The notes beneath the pieces were generated by a model that saw nothing but the letters and a program-made list of their open reading frames with translations, was not told where the DNA came from and made no database searches. A stretch of DNA of 58,098 bases. It comes from JBBRYW01 sp038253945 (GTDB lineage Bacteria > Actinomycetota > Thermoleophilia > Gaiellales > Gaiellaceae). Made by a program: the position numbers and the translations under genes. The DNA lies in NCBI GenBank assembly GCA_038253945.1, contig JBBSGR010000015.1, positions 1 to 58,098 on the forward strand, in the 5' to 3' direction. This document shows, piece by piece, positions 33,111-42,107 of this stretch (position 1 is its first letter; every line of letters begins with the position of its first letter).

Positions 33111-34045
33111 CGCCTAGCCTGCTGCCTCCTGATCAGCACGATGACGGCTTCGAGCTTCGAGAAGTTCACGTAGGGATCGACCTGAACCCGCTTGAAGATG
33201 TCGGTGTCGACCTCGTTGACGCTCGAGACGACCCCGATGGGGATCCCCTTCGGGTAGAGCGGGGTGAGACGCCCGAGCCGCCAGCCGGCGGTCACGACCC
33301 GGTCACCACCTCGAACCCGGTCTGACTTCTGTACCTGGTTGAGCACGAAGGAGCCGCTCGCACCGCCATTGTGTTGCACGATCCCGCGCGCGCCTGTGCG
33401 CTGGTCGGCGGCCGAGACCGCGCCGGACTCGTCCGTCAGGAGTTGCACTCTCGCTTCACGGCTGTGCGCGAGCGAGACGATCCCGACGAGGCCGTCCGGA
33501 GTCACGACGGCGTCTCCCCGACGAACGCCGGCGTTGACGCCCGCATCGATCACGAGTTGCTGGTCGTAGTCGTCGGGCTGGCTGATCACGCGCGTCGGGA
33601 CTCGCCCGTAGCCCTGGAGGTACTCGGCCGAGCTGACGAAGTGCAACGCCTTCCGCAGCTCGCGATTGTCGCGAAAGATCGTCTGCGCCTGGCTCGCTTC
33701 CAGCCTCAGCGCTCGGTTCTCGCGTCGCAGCTGCGTGGCATCCGACTTCGCGTTCAAGAGATTCGTGACGTAGCCGTACGCATCCCGGAACGGCCGAGCC
33801 AGCCGGTCGGCGCCGACCTGGAACGGACGAAGCACGCTCGCCGCGACGCCCTGGGCGTCGTGCAACCCACCGCTGTCCGGCTCGCGGAAGTACGCCGTGA
33901 TCAGGGCGAGCGAGAGCACGACCAGCAGCCCCACCACGATGCGCCGCCGGAGGGCGGGGCCGGTTCGGGAGGAGTACGGCGTCGAGGCGGACCGCTGAAG
34001 CGACGAGCCCAGGACCGCCAGGCGAGCTGTGCGGTTACGCGGCAC
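33107..34045 (-). CDS. mreC: Rod-shape determining protein MreC
   Basis: The 312-residue protein has one membrane helix (about 36-53), a coiled coil (LLNAKSDATQLRRENRALRL), and the double beta-barrel domain with VISQPDDYDQQLVIDAGVNA, GLVGIVSLA and DRVVTAGWRLGRLTPLYPKG. It organises the elongasome on the outer membrane face. GTG 34045 is the start. It lies 66 bp after mreB and overlaps mreD. Confidence 0.94.
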   Translation of the reverse strand: MPRNRTARLAVLGSSLQRSASTPYSSRTGPALRRRIVVGLLVVLSLALITAYFREPDSGGLHDAQGVAASVLRPFQVGADRLARPFRDAYGYVTNLLNAKSDATQLRRENRALRLEASQAQTIFRDNRELRKALHFVSSAEYLQGYGRVPTRVISQPDDYDQQLVIDAGVNAGVRRGDAVVTPDGLVGIVSLAHSREARVQLLTDESGAVSAADQRTGARGIVQHNGGASGSFVLNQVQKSDRVRGGDRVVTAGWRLGRLTPLYPKGIPIGVVSSVNEVDTDIFKRVQVDPYVNFSKLEAVIVLIRRQQARR

Positions 34046-34111
34046 GGAGAACCGCCTAGTCTAGAGAAGGATCGAGCGAGGGGGCGGTCGGAGCGTATCC
34101 ACCGCGGCGTC

Positions 34112-35167
<1,056 letters not shown>

Positions 35168-35220
35168 GTCGGCAGTCGAGTGTACCCGGCGCCCGTTCGA
35201 GAGCATTGAGCAGGGCTTTT

Positions 35221-35685
35221 CTAGCGGAGATCCAGCGTGTAGAGAAACTCGTGCCGTCGCTCGCGCTCGCCCGCCTCGATGCGCTCGCCTGAGCGCCGAA
35301 AGCCGGCGGCCTCGTAGAGCCGCTGAGCGGCGGTCATCTGAGCGGCCGTGTCGAGGAGGAGCGTCTCGACGCGCTGCTTCCTGGCCCACGCGACCGCCTG
35401 GGCGAGCAGGCGGCGCCCGAGCCCCTGGCCGCGCCGGCCCGGCGCGAGGTACATGCGCTTCAGCTCCGCCCGGCCGCCGGCGATCAGGCGCACTGCAGCC
35501 GAGCCTTCGACGCTGTCCCCGTCGACCACGAGCCAGATCGCGTCGTAGGTTTGCTCAGGCGCCTCCAGGTCGGCGTCGATCAGCGGATCCTCTTCGAAAC
35601 CGAATTCCTCGAGCACGGACACGACGAGCTCGCGGAAGCCGCGTTGGTAGCGGGGTTGGTAGCAGACGAGCGAGGGTTCAGCCAA
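35221..35685 (-). CDS. GNAT-family N-acetyltransferase
   Basis: About 154 residues. The core ELKRMYLAPGRRGQGLGRRL carries the acetyl-CoA loop (RRGQGLG), followed by LLDTAAQMTAAQRLYEAAGF. Start TTG 35685 overlaps the maf stop by eight bases and begins at the natural domain start (LAEPSLVCYQPRYQRGF). The substrate is unknown; MarR-linked and free amino-acid acetyltransferases share this layout. It sits between maf and mreB in one transcription direction. Confidence 0.82.
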   Translation of the reverse strand: MAEPSLVCYQPRYQRGFRELVVSVLEEFGFEEDPLIDADLEAPEQTYDAIWLVVDGDSVEGSAAVRLIAGGRAELKRMYLAPGRRGQGLGRRLLAQAVAWARKQRVETLLLDTAAQMTAAQRLYEAAGFRRSGERIEAGERERRHEFLYTLDLR

Positions 35686-36271
35686 GCCCGTACCGGCCCG
35701 GGAAGCGCTGGACGAGGATCTGCACAAGGAGTGCCGCGGGCAGGCCGACGACGTTCAGGTAATCGCCCTCGATGCGCTGGACGAGCGCGGCGCCGAGACC
35801 CTGGATCGCGTACGCGCCGGCTCGGCCCTCCCATTCGCCCGTTGCCAAGTACGTCGCAAGATCGCGGGGAGTGAGAGGGCGGAACGAGACGCGCGTGACC
35901 TCGTGGCGCACCTCCTCCCAGGCGGGCGTTCGCAGACAGAGGCCCGAGACGACCTCGTGCGTGCGACCCGCGAGGGCTTCGAGCATCGACTCGGCAGCCG
36001 CCGCGTCGGCCGGCTTCCCGAAGACCGCGCCGTCGAGGAGCACCGCCGTGTCGACGCCGAGAACCGGACGGTCGCCGGCCTCGCTTGCGACCGACTCCGC
36101 TTTGCGGCGGGCGTGCTCGCGCACCCCAGCGGCGGCCGCGGCGCCGTCGAGCGGGCCCTCGCCGTAGTGCGGCGCGACGACGTGGAACGGGATCCCGAGC
36201 TGTTCGAGGATGGCCCGGCGCTGAGGCGAGGTAGAGGCGAGGAGGAGTGGCGGGGTCGGCGGAACGCTCAT
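35678..36271 (-). CDS. maf: Maf-type nucleotide pyrophosphatase
   Basis: The 197-residue protein has the Maf signature LLLASTSPQRRAIL, VLGVDTAVLLDGAVFGKP, LAGRTHEVVSGLCL, and GRAGAYAIQGLGA then GDYLNVVGLP. Maf proteins hydrolyse non-canonical or modified nucleotides such as dTTP/UTP or m7GTP, and are often coded beside mreB. ATG 36271 starts right at the family N-terminus. Confidence 0.93.
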   Translation of the reverse strand: MSVPPTPPLLLASTSPQRRAILEQLGIPFHVVAPHYGEGPLDGAAAAAGVREHARRKAESVASEAGDRPVLGVDTAVLLDGAVFGKPADAAAAESMLEALAGRTHEVVSGLCLRTPAWEEVRHEVTRVSFRPLTPRDLATYLATGEWEGRAGAYAIQGLGAALVQRIEGDYLNVVGLPAALLVQILVQRFPGRYGLG

Positions 36272-36331
36272 GCGGCGCGGGCGATTGACTCACTTTCGGC
36301 GCACCCGGAGCCGGCTCTAGGGGACTCGTCT

Positions 36332-36344
36332 GGGGACAGTCCCC
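36332..36344. repeat. Perfect GGGGACAGTCCCC palindrome
   Basis: A 13-base palindrome lies in the 130-bp gap between the methyltransferase stop and the maf start, in a longer GC-rich context (GTCTGGGGACAGTCCCCGCG). It may be a REP-like element or a weak intrinsic pause. No T-tract follows, so a standard terminator is unlikely. Confidence 0.4.
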
Positions 36345-36401
36345 GCGGTTCGCGGCGCGGCGCCGCCGGCACGAGAGTCCTACGAGAATCGCGCGCCGTT
36401 G

Positions 36402-37163
36402 TCACGCGCGCTTCCGGGCGACCCAGATCTCCTCGGCGGGCCACTGCCGAGCCCACTCCGCCGTGACGAAATCGTAGCGAGGGTGCGTCTCAGCACCCTC
36501 AGGCGCCTGGAGCTCCACCAAGTCCTCCACGTCGAACCCGTTCGCCCGGAGGACGCGGATCCAGTCGCCGTGCGAGAGGTGGTACTCGACGCCGCCCTCG
36601 GGCCATTCGAATCGGTGCATGCCAAACTGAGGGCGGGTAAGCCGCTCGCCGGCGGCGGCGTCGTCCGGGGAGCAGAGGATCACGAGCGTGCTGTTTCGAA
36701 GGAAGACGAGGCGGCCCGCCGGGCGCAGCAGCCGGGCCGCTTCGGGAATCCAGCGGTACGGATCGCACCAGATCGACGCCCCGTACTCCGAGAGAGCGAG
36801 GTCGAAGCTCGCTTCCGGCAGGCCCGTCTCGGTCGCGTCGGCCTCGACCAGCGGGAACTCCACCCCGAGCTTGTGCTGGCAGCGCCGCGCGCTCTCGAGC
36901 TGCGCCGGAGTCACGTCGACACCAACGGGGCGGGCTCCCCGCCTGGCAAGCCAGGCCGAGAAGTACGCGGTGCCGCAGCCGAGCTCGACCGCGTCCTTGC
37001 CCGCGACGTCGCCGAGCACGTCCAGCTGGGACTCCGGCACGCCCCAGATGCCCCATGCGATCTCCGCTCGAGCCCACGCCTGCTCGGCCCGCTCGTCGGT
37101 GTACTCCGCGTTCGACTTCGTCCAGAGCTCGCGATTGCGGGCCGCGTCGTCCCGCAACCTCAC
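36402..37163 (-). CDS. Class I SAM-dependent methyltransferase
   Basis: The 253-residue methyltransferase has N-terminal NRELWTKSNAEYTDERAEQA, motif I KDAVELGCGTAYFSAWLA, motif II VGVDVTPAQLESAR and motif IV FDLALSEYGASIW. The C-terminal sheet runs to WPAEEIWVARKRA. The small-molecule substrate is unknown. GTG 37163 overlaps the stop of a deleted paralogue just upstream (GTGA). It shares strand and probably mRNA with ndk above and maf below. Confidence 0.87.
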   Translation of the reverse strand: MRLRDDAARNRELWTKSNAEYTDERAEQAWARAEIAWGIWGVPESQLDVLGDVAGKDAVELGCGTAYFSAWLARRGARPVGVDVTPAQLESARRCQHKLGVEFPLVEADATETGLPEASFDLALSEYGASIWCDPYRWIPEAARLLRPAGRLVFLRNSTLVILCSPDDAAAGERLTRPQFGMHRFEWPEGGVEYHLSHGDWIRVLRANGFDVEDLVELQAPEGAETHPRYDFVTAEWARQWPAEEIWVARKRA

Positions 37164-37426
37164 CGCTTGCGTGCTTTCCAGATCGCCTCGGAGGGCCAGC
37201 GTCTGGCCCAGGCGAGCTCGCTCTCGTCGCGATACGTCGACCTTGCGCCCCACGGAGCGTCCTTGTCCGCGACCTCGCCGAGAATGCGAAGCTCGTCTTC
37301 CGGTAGCTGCCACGTGCCCCAGCGCGGCTCGGGCTGCCCGATGAAGGCGCCGTGCGTTCCCTGGTACTCGTCGCTCGTCCGGTCCCAGTGGCTCCCGTTT
37401 CGGCGCGCGTCCTCAGAGATCCGCAT
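37160..37426 (-). pseudogene. Internally deleted paralogue of the adjacent methyltransferase
   Basis: The 88-codon frame starts like the intact neighbour (RRNGSHWDRTSDEYQGTHGA, LPEDELRILGEVADKD) and jumps straight to its end (WARRWPSEAIWKARKR). Motif I and the whole SAM-binding fold are missing, about 165 residues, with no frame change. It overlaps ndk by 14 bases and the intact methyltransferase by four. It cannot be an active methyltransferase. It either serves as a translational coupler or is a remnant of a tandem duplication. Confidence 0.75.
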
Positions 37427-37829
37427 CGGGGAACCAGAGGGCGATCTCGCGCGCCGCCGACTCGGACGCGTCTGAGCCGTGCACGAGGTTGTCCGGCATC
37501 GCTAGCGCAAGGTCGCCGCGAATCGTGCCGGGCGCCGAGCTCGCCGGGTTCGTGGCGCCCATCGTCGTCCGCGCGACGGAGATCGCCGACTCACCCTGGA
37601 GCACGAGCGCAAGCGTGGGCGCAGAGGTGATGAAGTCGACGAGCTCCCCGAAGAACGGCTTCCCGTCGTGCTCCGCGTAGTGCTGCTGGGCCAGGTCTCG
37701 ATCAACGGTCAGCAGCTTCGCCGCCCGGATCTGGAGGCCGCGACGCTCGAAGCGCGCGAGAATCTCTCCCGCGAGCTTGCGCTCCACGGCGTCAGGCTTG
37801 ATCAACACGAGCGTGTGTTCGATCGCCAT
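37413..37829 (-). CDS. ndk: Nucleoside diphosphate kinase
   Basis: The 138-residue Ndk has MAIEHTLVLIKPDAVERKLA at the start and the active-site segment NLVHGSDASESA with phospho-His117. It balances NTP pools by phosphate transfer through that histidine. It sits in the valS-folC-ndk order found widely in Actinobacteria. The 3' end overlaps the deleted methyltransferase frame. Confidence 0.96.
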   Translation of the reverse strand: MAIEHTLVLIKPDAVERKLAGEILARFERRGLQIRAAKLLTVDRDLAQQHYAEHDGKPFFGELVDFITSAPTLALVLQGESAISVARTTMGATNPASSAPGTIRGDLALAMPDNLVHGSDASESAAREIALWFPDADL

Positions 37830-37897
37830 TGGAGCAGCTTATGCGGAATACGGCGTCGGACCGACGGAGCCGCCGCTCCGGCGCGGAGCGCACCCTC

Positions 37898-38455
37898 TCA
37901 GCGGCGCCTGCGCTGCCTGCGCGGCGGCGTAGCCGCCTCCCAGCCCTCGCCTAGCTCGAGCGCGGCCGGAGTGTCGATCGGTGTCTCGCAGTACGGGCAG
38001 ACCTGCCAGATGGGCTCGAGCGGGGCCTTGCAGCTCGTGCACGCCTGCTTCAGCTTCGACGTGCAGACGGGGCACACGAGGAAGGCCGGATCGACTTCCG
38101 CGCGGCAGACGGGACAGTGCAGATCCCGGCGGCCGAGTCGCTCCTCCATCTCCTTGATCTCGAGATCGCGCTCGCGCACGTCGTCGAGATACTCGGGTGG
38201 CCGGAAGAGCATGTAGACGAATGCGCCCAGGAATGGCGGGACGAGCCCGAGAATGGTCGCCACTCCGACGAGCCAGTGATCGGCGATCCGCCGGCGCGCG
38301 TCCTTGAACACCCAGAAAGCGACGGCCAGCCAGAACACGACAACGAAGGCGAGCAGGGCGTCCCGGATCAGCAACCAGGTCGTGGAGCTGAAAAAGTCGC
38401 GCACGCCTCCGAAGAAGTCGTTGCTGCTGGCGGCGAGAAGAGAGCTGATTGTCAT
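37898..38455 (-). CDS. Membrane protein with double zinc ribbon
   Basis: A 185-residue protein. It has two membrane helices (LLAFVVVFWLAVAFWVF and LVGVATILGLVPPFLGAFVY), a charged linker (YLDDVRERDLEIKEMEERL), and a C-terminal double zinc ribbon with four CxxC pairs (CPVC, CPVC, CTSC, CPYC). The tail is very basic (RRQRRRR). The type is frequent in Actinobacteria, with unknown role, perhaps nucleic-acid or protein contact at the membrane. It begins three bases after a 37-residue membrane peptide gene. Confidence 0.82.
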   Translation of the reverse strand: MTISSLLAASSNDFFGGVRDFFSSTTWLLIRDALLAFVVVFWLAVAFWVFKDARRRIADHWLVGVATILGLVPPFLGAFVYMLFRPPEYLDDVRERDLEIKEMEERLGRRDLHCPVCRAEVDPAFLVCPVCTSKLKQACTSCKAPLEPIWQVCPYCETPIDTPAALELGEGWEAATPPRRQRRRR

Positions 38456-38458
38456 GAC

Positions 38459-38572
38459 CTACAGGAGCAGTTTGCCGATCAGGTAGCCGGCGGCGAAGGA
38501 CAGGCCCACGATTGCCGCCACCACTGAGGCGGCGAACGCAAAGACGACGAGGCGCTCACGAAGTCGAGGCAT
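38459..38572 (-). CDS. 37-residue single-pass membrane peptide
   Basis: A short frame between folC and the zinc-ribbon gene encodes MPRLRERLVVFAFAASVVAA, then IVGLSFAAGYLIGKLLL and a stop. Basic residues precede one clean transmembrane helix, giving an inside-positive orientation. It overlaps the end of folC by 17 bases and ends three bases before the next gene, so the spacing fits an operon member. Comparative genomics is needed to prove it; no family is known to me. Confidence 0.55.
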   Translation of the reverse strand: MPRLRERLVVFAFAASVVAAIVGLSFAAGYLIGKLLL

Positions 38573-39677
38573 GGTACGTCTTTTCCGCTGCATACAGATC
38601 CGCAAGCAGGTAGAGCGAGCCGGTGACGAGCACGGCGCCCCGCTCGCCGGCGAGCTCGCGTCCGCGCCTGAGAGCCGCGTCGGGCTCGGTCACTGCCTCG
38701 ACCCGGTCGAAGAAGCGCGCGGCACCCGCGGCGAGCTCATCCGCGGCGAGCGCGCGATTGTTCGAGGACGAGGTGGCGACGAGCCGGTCGCCCACCGCGG
38801 CCAGGCCGGCCAGCATCGCCTCCGCGTCCTTGTCGGCCAGGATCGACGCGACGACGACGTATCGTGCTCGCGGCAGGCGGGGCAGCAGGTAGGCAAGACT
38901 GGCGGGGTTGTGGGCTCCGGCCCAGAGCTCGAGCGGTGCGTCCCCGCGTCGTTCGAGTCGACCCGGCGGCGCGGCACTCTCCGCCGGCGAAGGCCCGACC
39001 GGGCGGCCGAGGAACGCTTCTGTCGCGGCGAGCGCGAGGGCGAGGTTGTCCTGTGGGACAAGCCTTACCGCGCCCGCGCCGTTCGCGCGTGCCAGGCCCT
39101 CCCACTCCACCTCGCCGAGCACCACCGTCGAGCCCGGCTGGACGACCGCGAGCTTCTCGGCTGCGATCGCCTCCCGCGTCTCGCCGAGAACATCGGTGTG
39201 ATCCAGCGCCACGTTCGTCAGCACTTGCACCTGCGAGCGCAAGACATTCGTGGCGTCGAGGCGACCGCCGAGACCTGCCTCGACGACGGCCACGTCGACC
39301 TCCGCCGCCGCGAAGGCGGCGAGCCCGGCCGCAGTCAGCGCCTCGAACTGTGTCGCGCTGAGCGCTTCGGCCGCCGCCCTGACGCGTCCGACCGCTCGTC
39401 GGAAGTTGCAGTCCGCCCCGTCAATCTGGATCCGCTCGCTCCAGCCGCTCACGTGCGGAGACGTGTACGCCCCGACCCGGAGCCCCGCTGCGCAGAGCAG
39501 GGCGGCAGTCATCCGGGTGACCGTCGATTTCCCGTTCGTCCCGACGACGTGAATCGAGGGGAACCGGAATTGCGGCTCGCCGAGTGCGGCGAGCAGGCGG
39601 CGCATCCGCTCGAGGCCGAACTCCTCCGGCCACGGGCTGAGGCCCTCGATCCAGGCGGAGTCAGCTTCCGAGCGCAT
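38556..39677 (-). CDS. folC: Folylpolyglutamate/dihydrofolate synthase
   Basis: The 373-residue Mur-ligase-like enzyme has P-loop VVGTNGKSTVT (44-54), TSPHVSGWSERIQIDG, EAGLGGRLDATNVL, TNVALDHTDVLG and a C-terminal domain with WAGAHNPASL. It adds glutamates to folates and, in bifunctional forms, makes dihydrofolate. It is shorter than the usual 420-450 residues in the central-to-C-terminal region. ATG 39677 overlaps the valS stop by 17 bases. Confidence 0.93.
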   Translation of the reverse strand: MRSEADSAWIEGLSPWPEEFGLERMRRLLAALGEPQFRFPSIHVVGTNGKSTVTRMTAALLCAAGLRVGAYTSPHVSGWSERIQIDGADCNFRRAVGRVRAAAEALSATQFEALTAAGLAAFAAAEVDVAVVEAGLGGRLDATNVLRSQVQVLTNVALDHTDVLGETREAIAAEKLAVVQPGSTVVLGEVEWEGLARANGAGAVRLVPQDNLALALAATEAFLGRPVGPSPAESAAPPGRLERRGDAPLELWAGAHNPASLAYLLPRLPRARYVVVASILADKDAEAMLAGLAAVGDRLVATSSSNNRALAADELAAGAARFFDRVEAVTEPDAALRRGRELAGERGAVLVTGSLYLLADLYAAEKTYHASTS

Positions 39678-42075
39678 CGAGCTGGCGCCGGTAGCGCTCG
39701 AGCTTCTCGCGCTCGGCGGCCACGACGTCGGCCGGCGCCCTCCCGGTGAAGCTCTTGTTCGAAAGCATCCGCTCGGCGCGCTCTACCTCCTTCGCCAGGC
39801 GAGCACGTTCCAGCTCGACGTTGCCGTTGGCTCGCATCTTCTCGGGCCGCACCACGGCTTCGAAGATTCGGCGCTCCTCATCGCCGAGATTCATCGGGAC
39901 GCCGCTCCGTCGAAACATCTCAGCGGCGTCCTGGACGCGCTCGAGCGCGGTGGCGTCGCCCGAGTAACGATCCTCCGCTTGCGGCCACGCCGCGACGATC
40001 AGCCGCGACTGACGGTCGGGGAGATTCGACCAGATCTCCTCTGTCACGTGCGGCATAACGGGATGGAGCAGCTTGAGCAGGCGCTCGAGCGCGGCGAGCG
40101 CGGTGGCCCGCGCATCCTCGTCGCCGGCGTAGAGGCGCGGCTTGATCGCCTCCGCGTACCAGTCGCAGAAGTCATCGAAGGTCAAACGGTAGAGCTCCGC
40201 AACCGCGTGCGAGAAGTCAAACCCGCCGACGAGTCGCTCGACGTCGCGCTGCGTCGCGGTCAGGCGGGCGAGAATCCACCGTTCCTCGAGCGCCGCCGGC
40301 CGCTCCGCGGGCCGTGCGCCTTCCGTTGCCTGCAGGATGAGCCGGGAGACGTTCCACAGCTTGTTCGCGAGCTTGCCGCCCTCCTCGATCGCTCCGGCCG
40401 AGAAGCGAACATCCTGGGTGGAGGCCATTTTCATCAGCCCGTACCTGGTCGCGTCCGCCCCGTGCCGCTCGATCTGCTCCATCGGGTCGAGCCCCGTGCC
40501 GAGGCTCTTCGACATGCGGCGGCCATCGGGGGCGTTGACGGTGGCGTGAATGACAACGTCGCTGAACGGGACCTCGCCCATCAACTCGAGCCCCGAGAAG
40601 ATCATGCGGTTCTCCCAGAGGCGGATGATCCCGCGATCGGTGGTGTTCAGATCCCCGGGGTAAAAGGTGCGCAGATCGGCTGTCTCCTCCGGCCAGCCGA
40701 GCGTCGCGAACGGCCAGAGCGCGGACGAGAACCACGTGTCGAGCACGTCCTGGCTGCGGACGAGCTCCCGCGACCCGCACTCGGCGCACGAATCGGGCTC
40801 GGTCTCGGCCACGGTCGCGTGACCGTCCGGGCACTCCCAGAGCGGCAGCTGGTGCCCCCACCAGATCTGGCGGGAGATGTTCCAGTCCGGCGCGTGCTCG
40901 AGCGAATCGAAGGCGAAGCGATGCTGCGACTCGGGGTGGTAGGTGACGCGGCGCTCGCGCAGCGCTTGGAGCGCCGGACGCTTGAGCTCCTCCATGCGGC
41001 ACCACCACTGCAGAGAGATGAGCGGCTCGATGCGGGTCTTGCAGCGCTCGCAGAGCGCAACGGCGTGGCGATAGGGCTCCCGCCGCTCGAGTTGATCGTG
41101 GTCGCGCAGCCACTGAAGCACGCGCTCGTCCGCGTCCTGCTGCGTGAGACCCGCGAGCGGACCCGCGTCGGAATTCATCAATCCGTCCGGCCCGATCACG
41201 GTCAGCTCGGGCAGGCCGTGGTCCCGGCCGAGCTCGTAATCGAGCGGATCGTGCCCAGGCGTGACCTTGAGCGCGCCCGTTCCGAACTCGATCTCGACGC
41301 GCTCGTCGGCGATCACGGGCACCCGGCGCTCGACGACGGGAACGACGACCTCACGGCCTACGAGGTGCTGATAGCGCTCGTCGGCGGGGTGCACGGCGAC
41401 CGCGACGTCAGCCAGGATCGTGGCCGGGCGGACTGTCGCGATCGTGACGTGCCCGTCGCCGTCGGCGAGTGGGTAGCGCACGTACGTCAGCGCGTCGTCG
41501 ACGTCCTCGTGCTCCAGCTCCAGGTCGGAGAGCGCGGTGCGGTGGAACGGGCACCAGTTGACGATGCGGCTGGCCCGGTAGATGTAGCCCTTCCGGTAGA
41601 GGTGGACGAAGAAGTGGTTGACCGCGCGGACGTACGCGTCGTCCATCGTGAAGCGCTCGCGCCGATAGTCGAGCGAGGCGCCGATGCGGCGGAACTGGAG
41701 CATGATCTTGCCGCCGTACTCGCGCAGCCATTCCCACACACGCTCCACGAAGGCCTCCCGGCCCAGATCCCACCGGGTCAGGCCCTCGGCGGCGAGATGC
41801 CTCTCGACCGCGTTGTGCGTCGCGATGCCCGCATGATCGAACCCGGGCTGAAAGAGGACGTTGTAGCCCTGCATCCGCTTCATCCGCACGATCGTGTCCG
41901 CGAGCGAGAGCTGCAGCGCGTGGCCCATGTGGAGATCGCCGGTCACGTTGGGCGGCGGGTGTGCGATCGTGAACGCCTCGCGGGGGTCGTCGGCGTCGGC
42001 CGCGTAGAGGCCCTCCTCCTCCCAGGAGCGCTGCCAGCGCTCCTCCACGCCGTCGGGGCTGTAGCGCGACTCCAT
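39661..42075 (-). CDS. valS: Valyl-tRNA synthetase
   Basis: The 804-residue class Ia enzyme has PPPNVTGDLHMGHAL with the HIGH site as HMGH (49-52), an editing domain (VVPVVERRVPVIADERVEIE, then GTGALKVTPGHDPLDYELG), a zinc-knuckle-like CPDGH/CAECG pair, and the KMSKS site as RRMSKSLGTG. A C-terminal coiled coil (ARLAKEVERAERMLSNKSF) contacts tRNA. ATG 42075 is the domain start; the long upstream frame is a shadow of the gamma-glutamyltransferase gene. It is compact for ValRS. Confidence 0.96.
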   Translation of the reverse strand: MESRYSPDGVEERWQRSWEEEGLYAADADDPREAFTIAHPPPNVTGDLHMGHALQLSLADTIVRMKRMQGYNVLFQPGFDHAGIATHNAVERHLAAEGLTRWDLGREAFVERVWEWLREYGGKIMLQFRRIGASLDYRRERFTMDDAYVRAVNHFFVHLYRKGYIYRASRIVNWCPFHRTALSDLELEHEDVDDALTYVRYPLADGDGHVTIATVRPATILADVAVAVHPADERYQHLVGREVVVPVVERRVPVIADERVEIEFGTGALKVTPGHDPLDYELGRDHGLPELTVIGPDGLMNSDAGPLAGLTQQDADERVLQWLRDHDQLERREPYRHAVALCERCKTRIEPLISLQWWCRMEELKRPALQALRERRVTYHPESQHRFAFDSLEHAPDWNISRQIWWGHQLPLWECPDGHATVAETEPDSCAECGSRELVRSQDVLDTWFSSALWPFATLGWPEETADLRTFYPGDLNTTDRGIIRLWENRMIFSGLELMGEVPFSDVVIHATVNAPDGRRMSKSLGTGLDPMEQIERHGADATRYGLMKMASTQDVRFSAGAIEEGGKLANKLWNVSRLILQATEGARPAERPAALEERWILARLTATQRDVERLVGGFDFSHAVAELYRLTFDDFCDWYAEAIKPRLYAGDEDARATALAALERLLKLLHPVMPHVTEEIWSNLPDRQSRLIVAAWPQAEDRYSGDATALERVQDAAEMFRRSGVPMNLGDEERRIFEAVVRPEKMRANGNVELERARLAKEVERAERMLSNKSFTGRAPADVVAAEREKLERYRRQLDALGS

Positions 42076-42107
42076 CGCGCCAGAGTGTACGGAGGGCGCC
42101 CGCGGCG

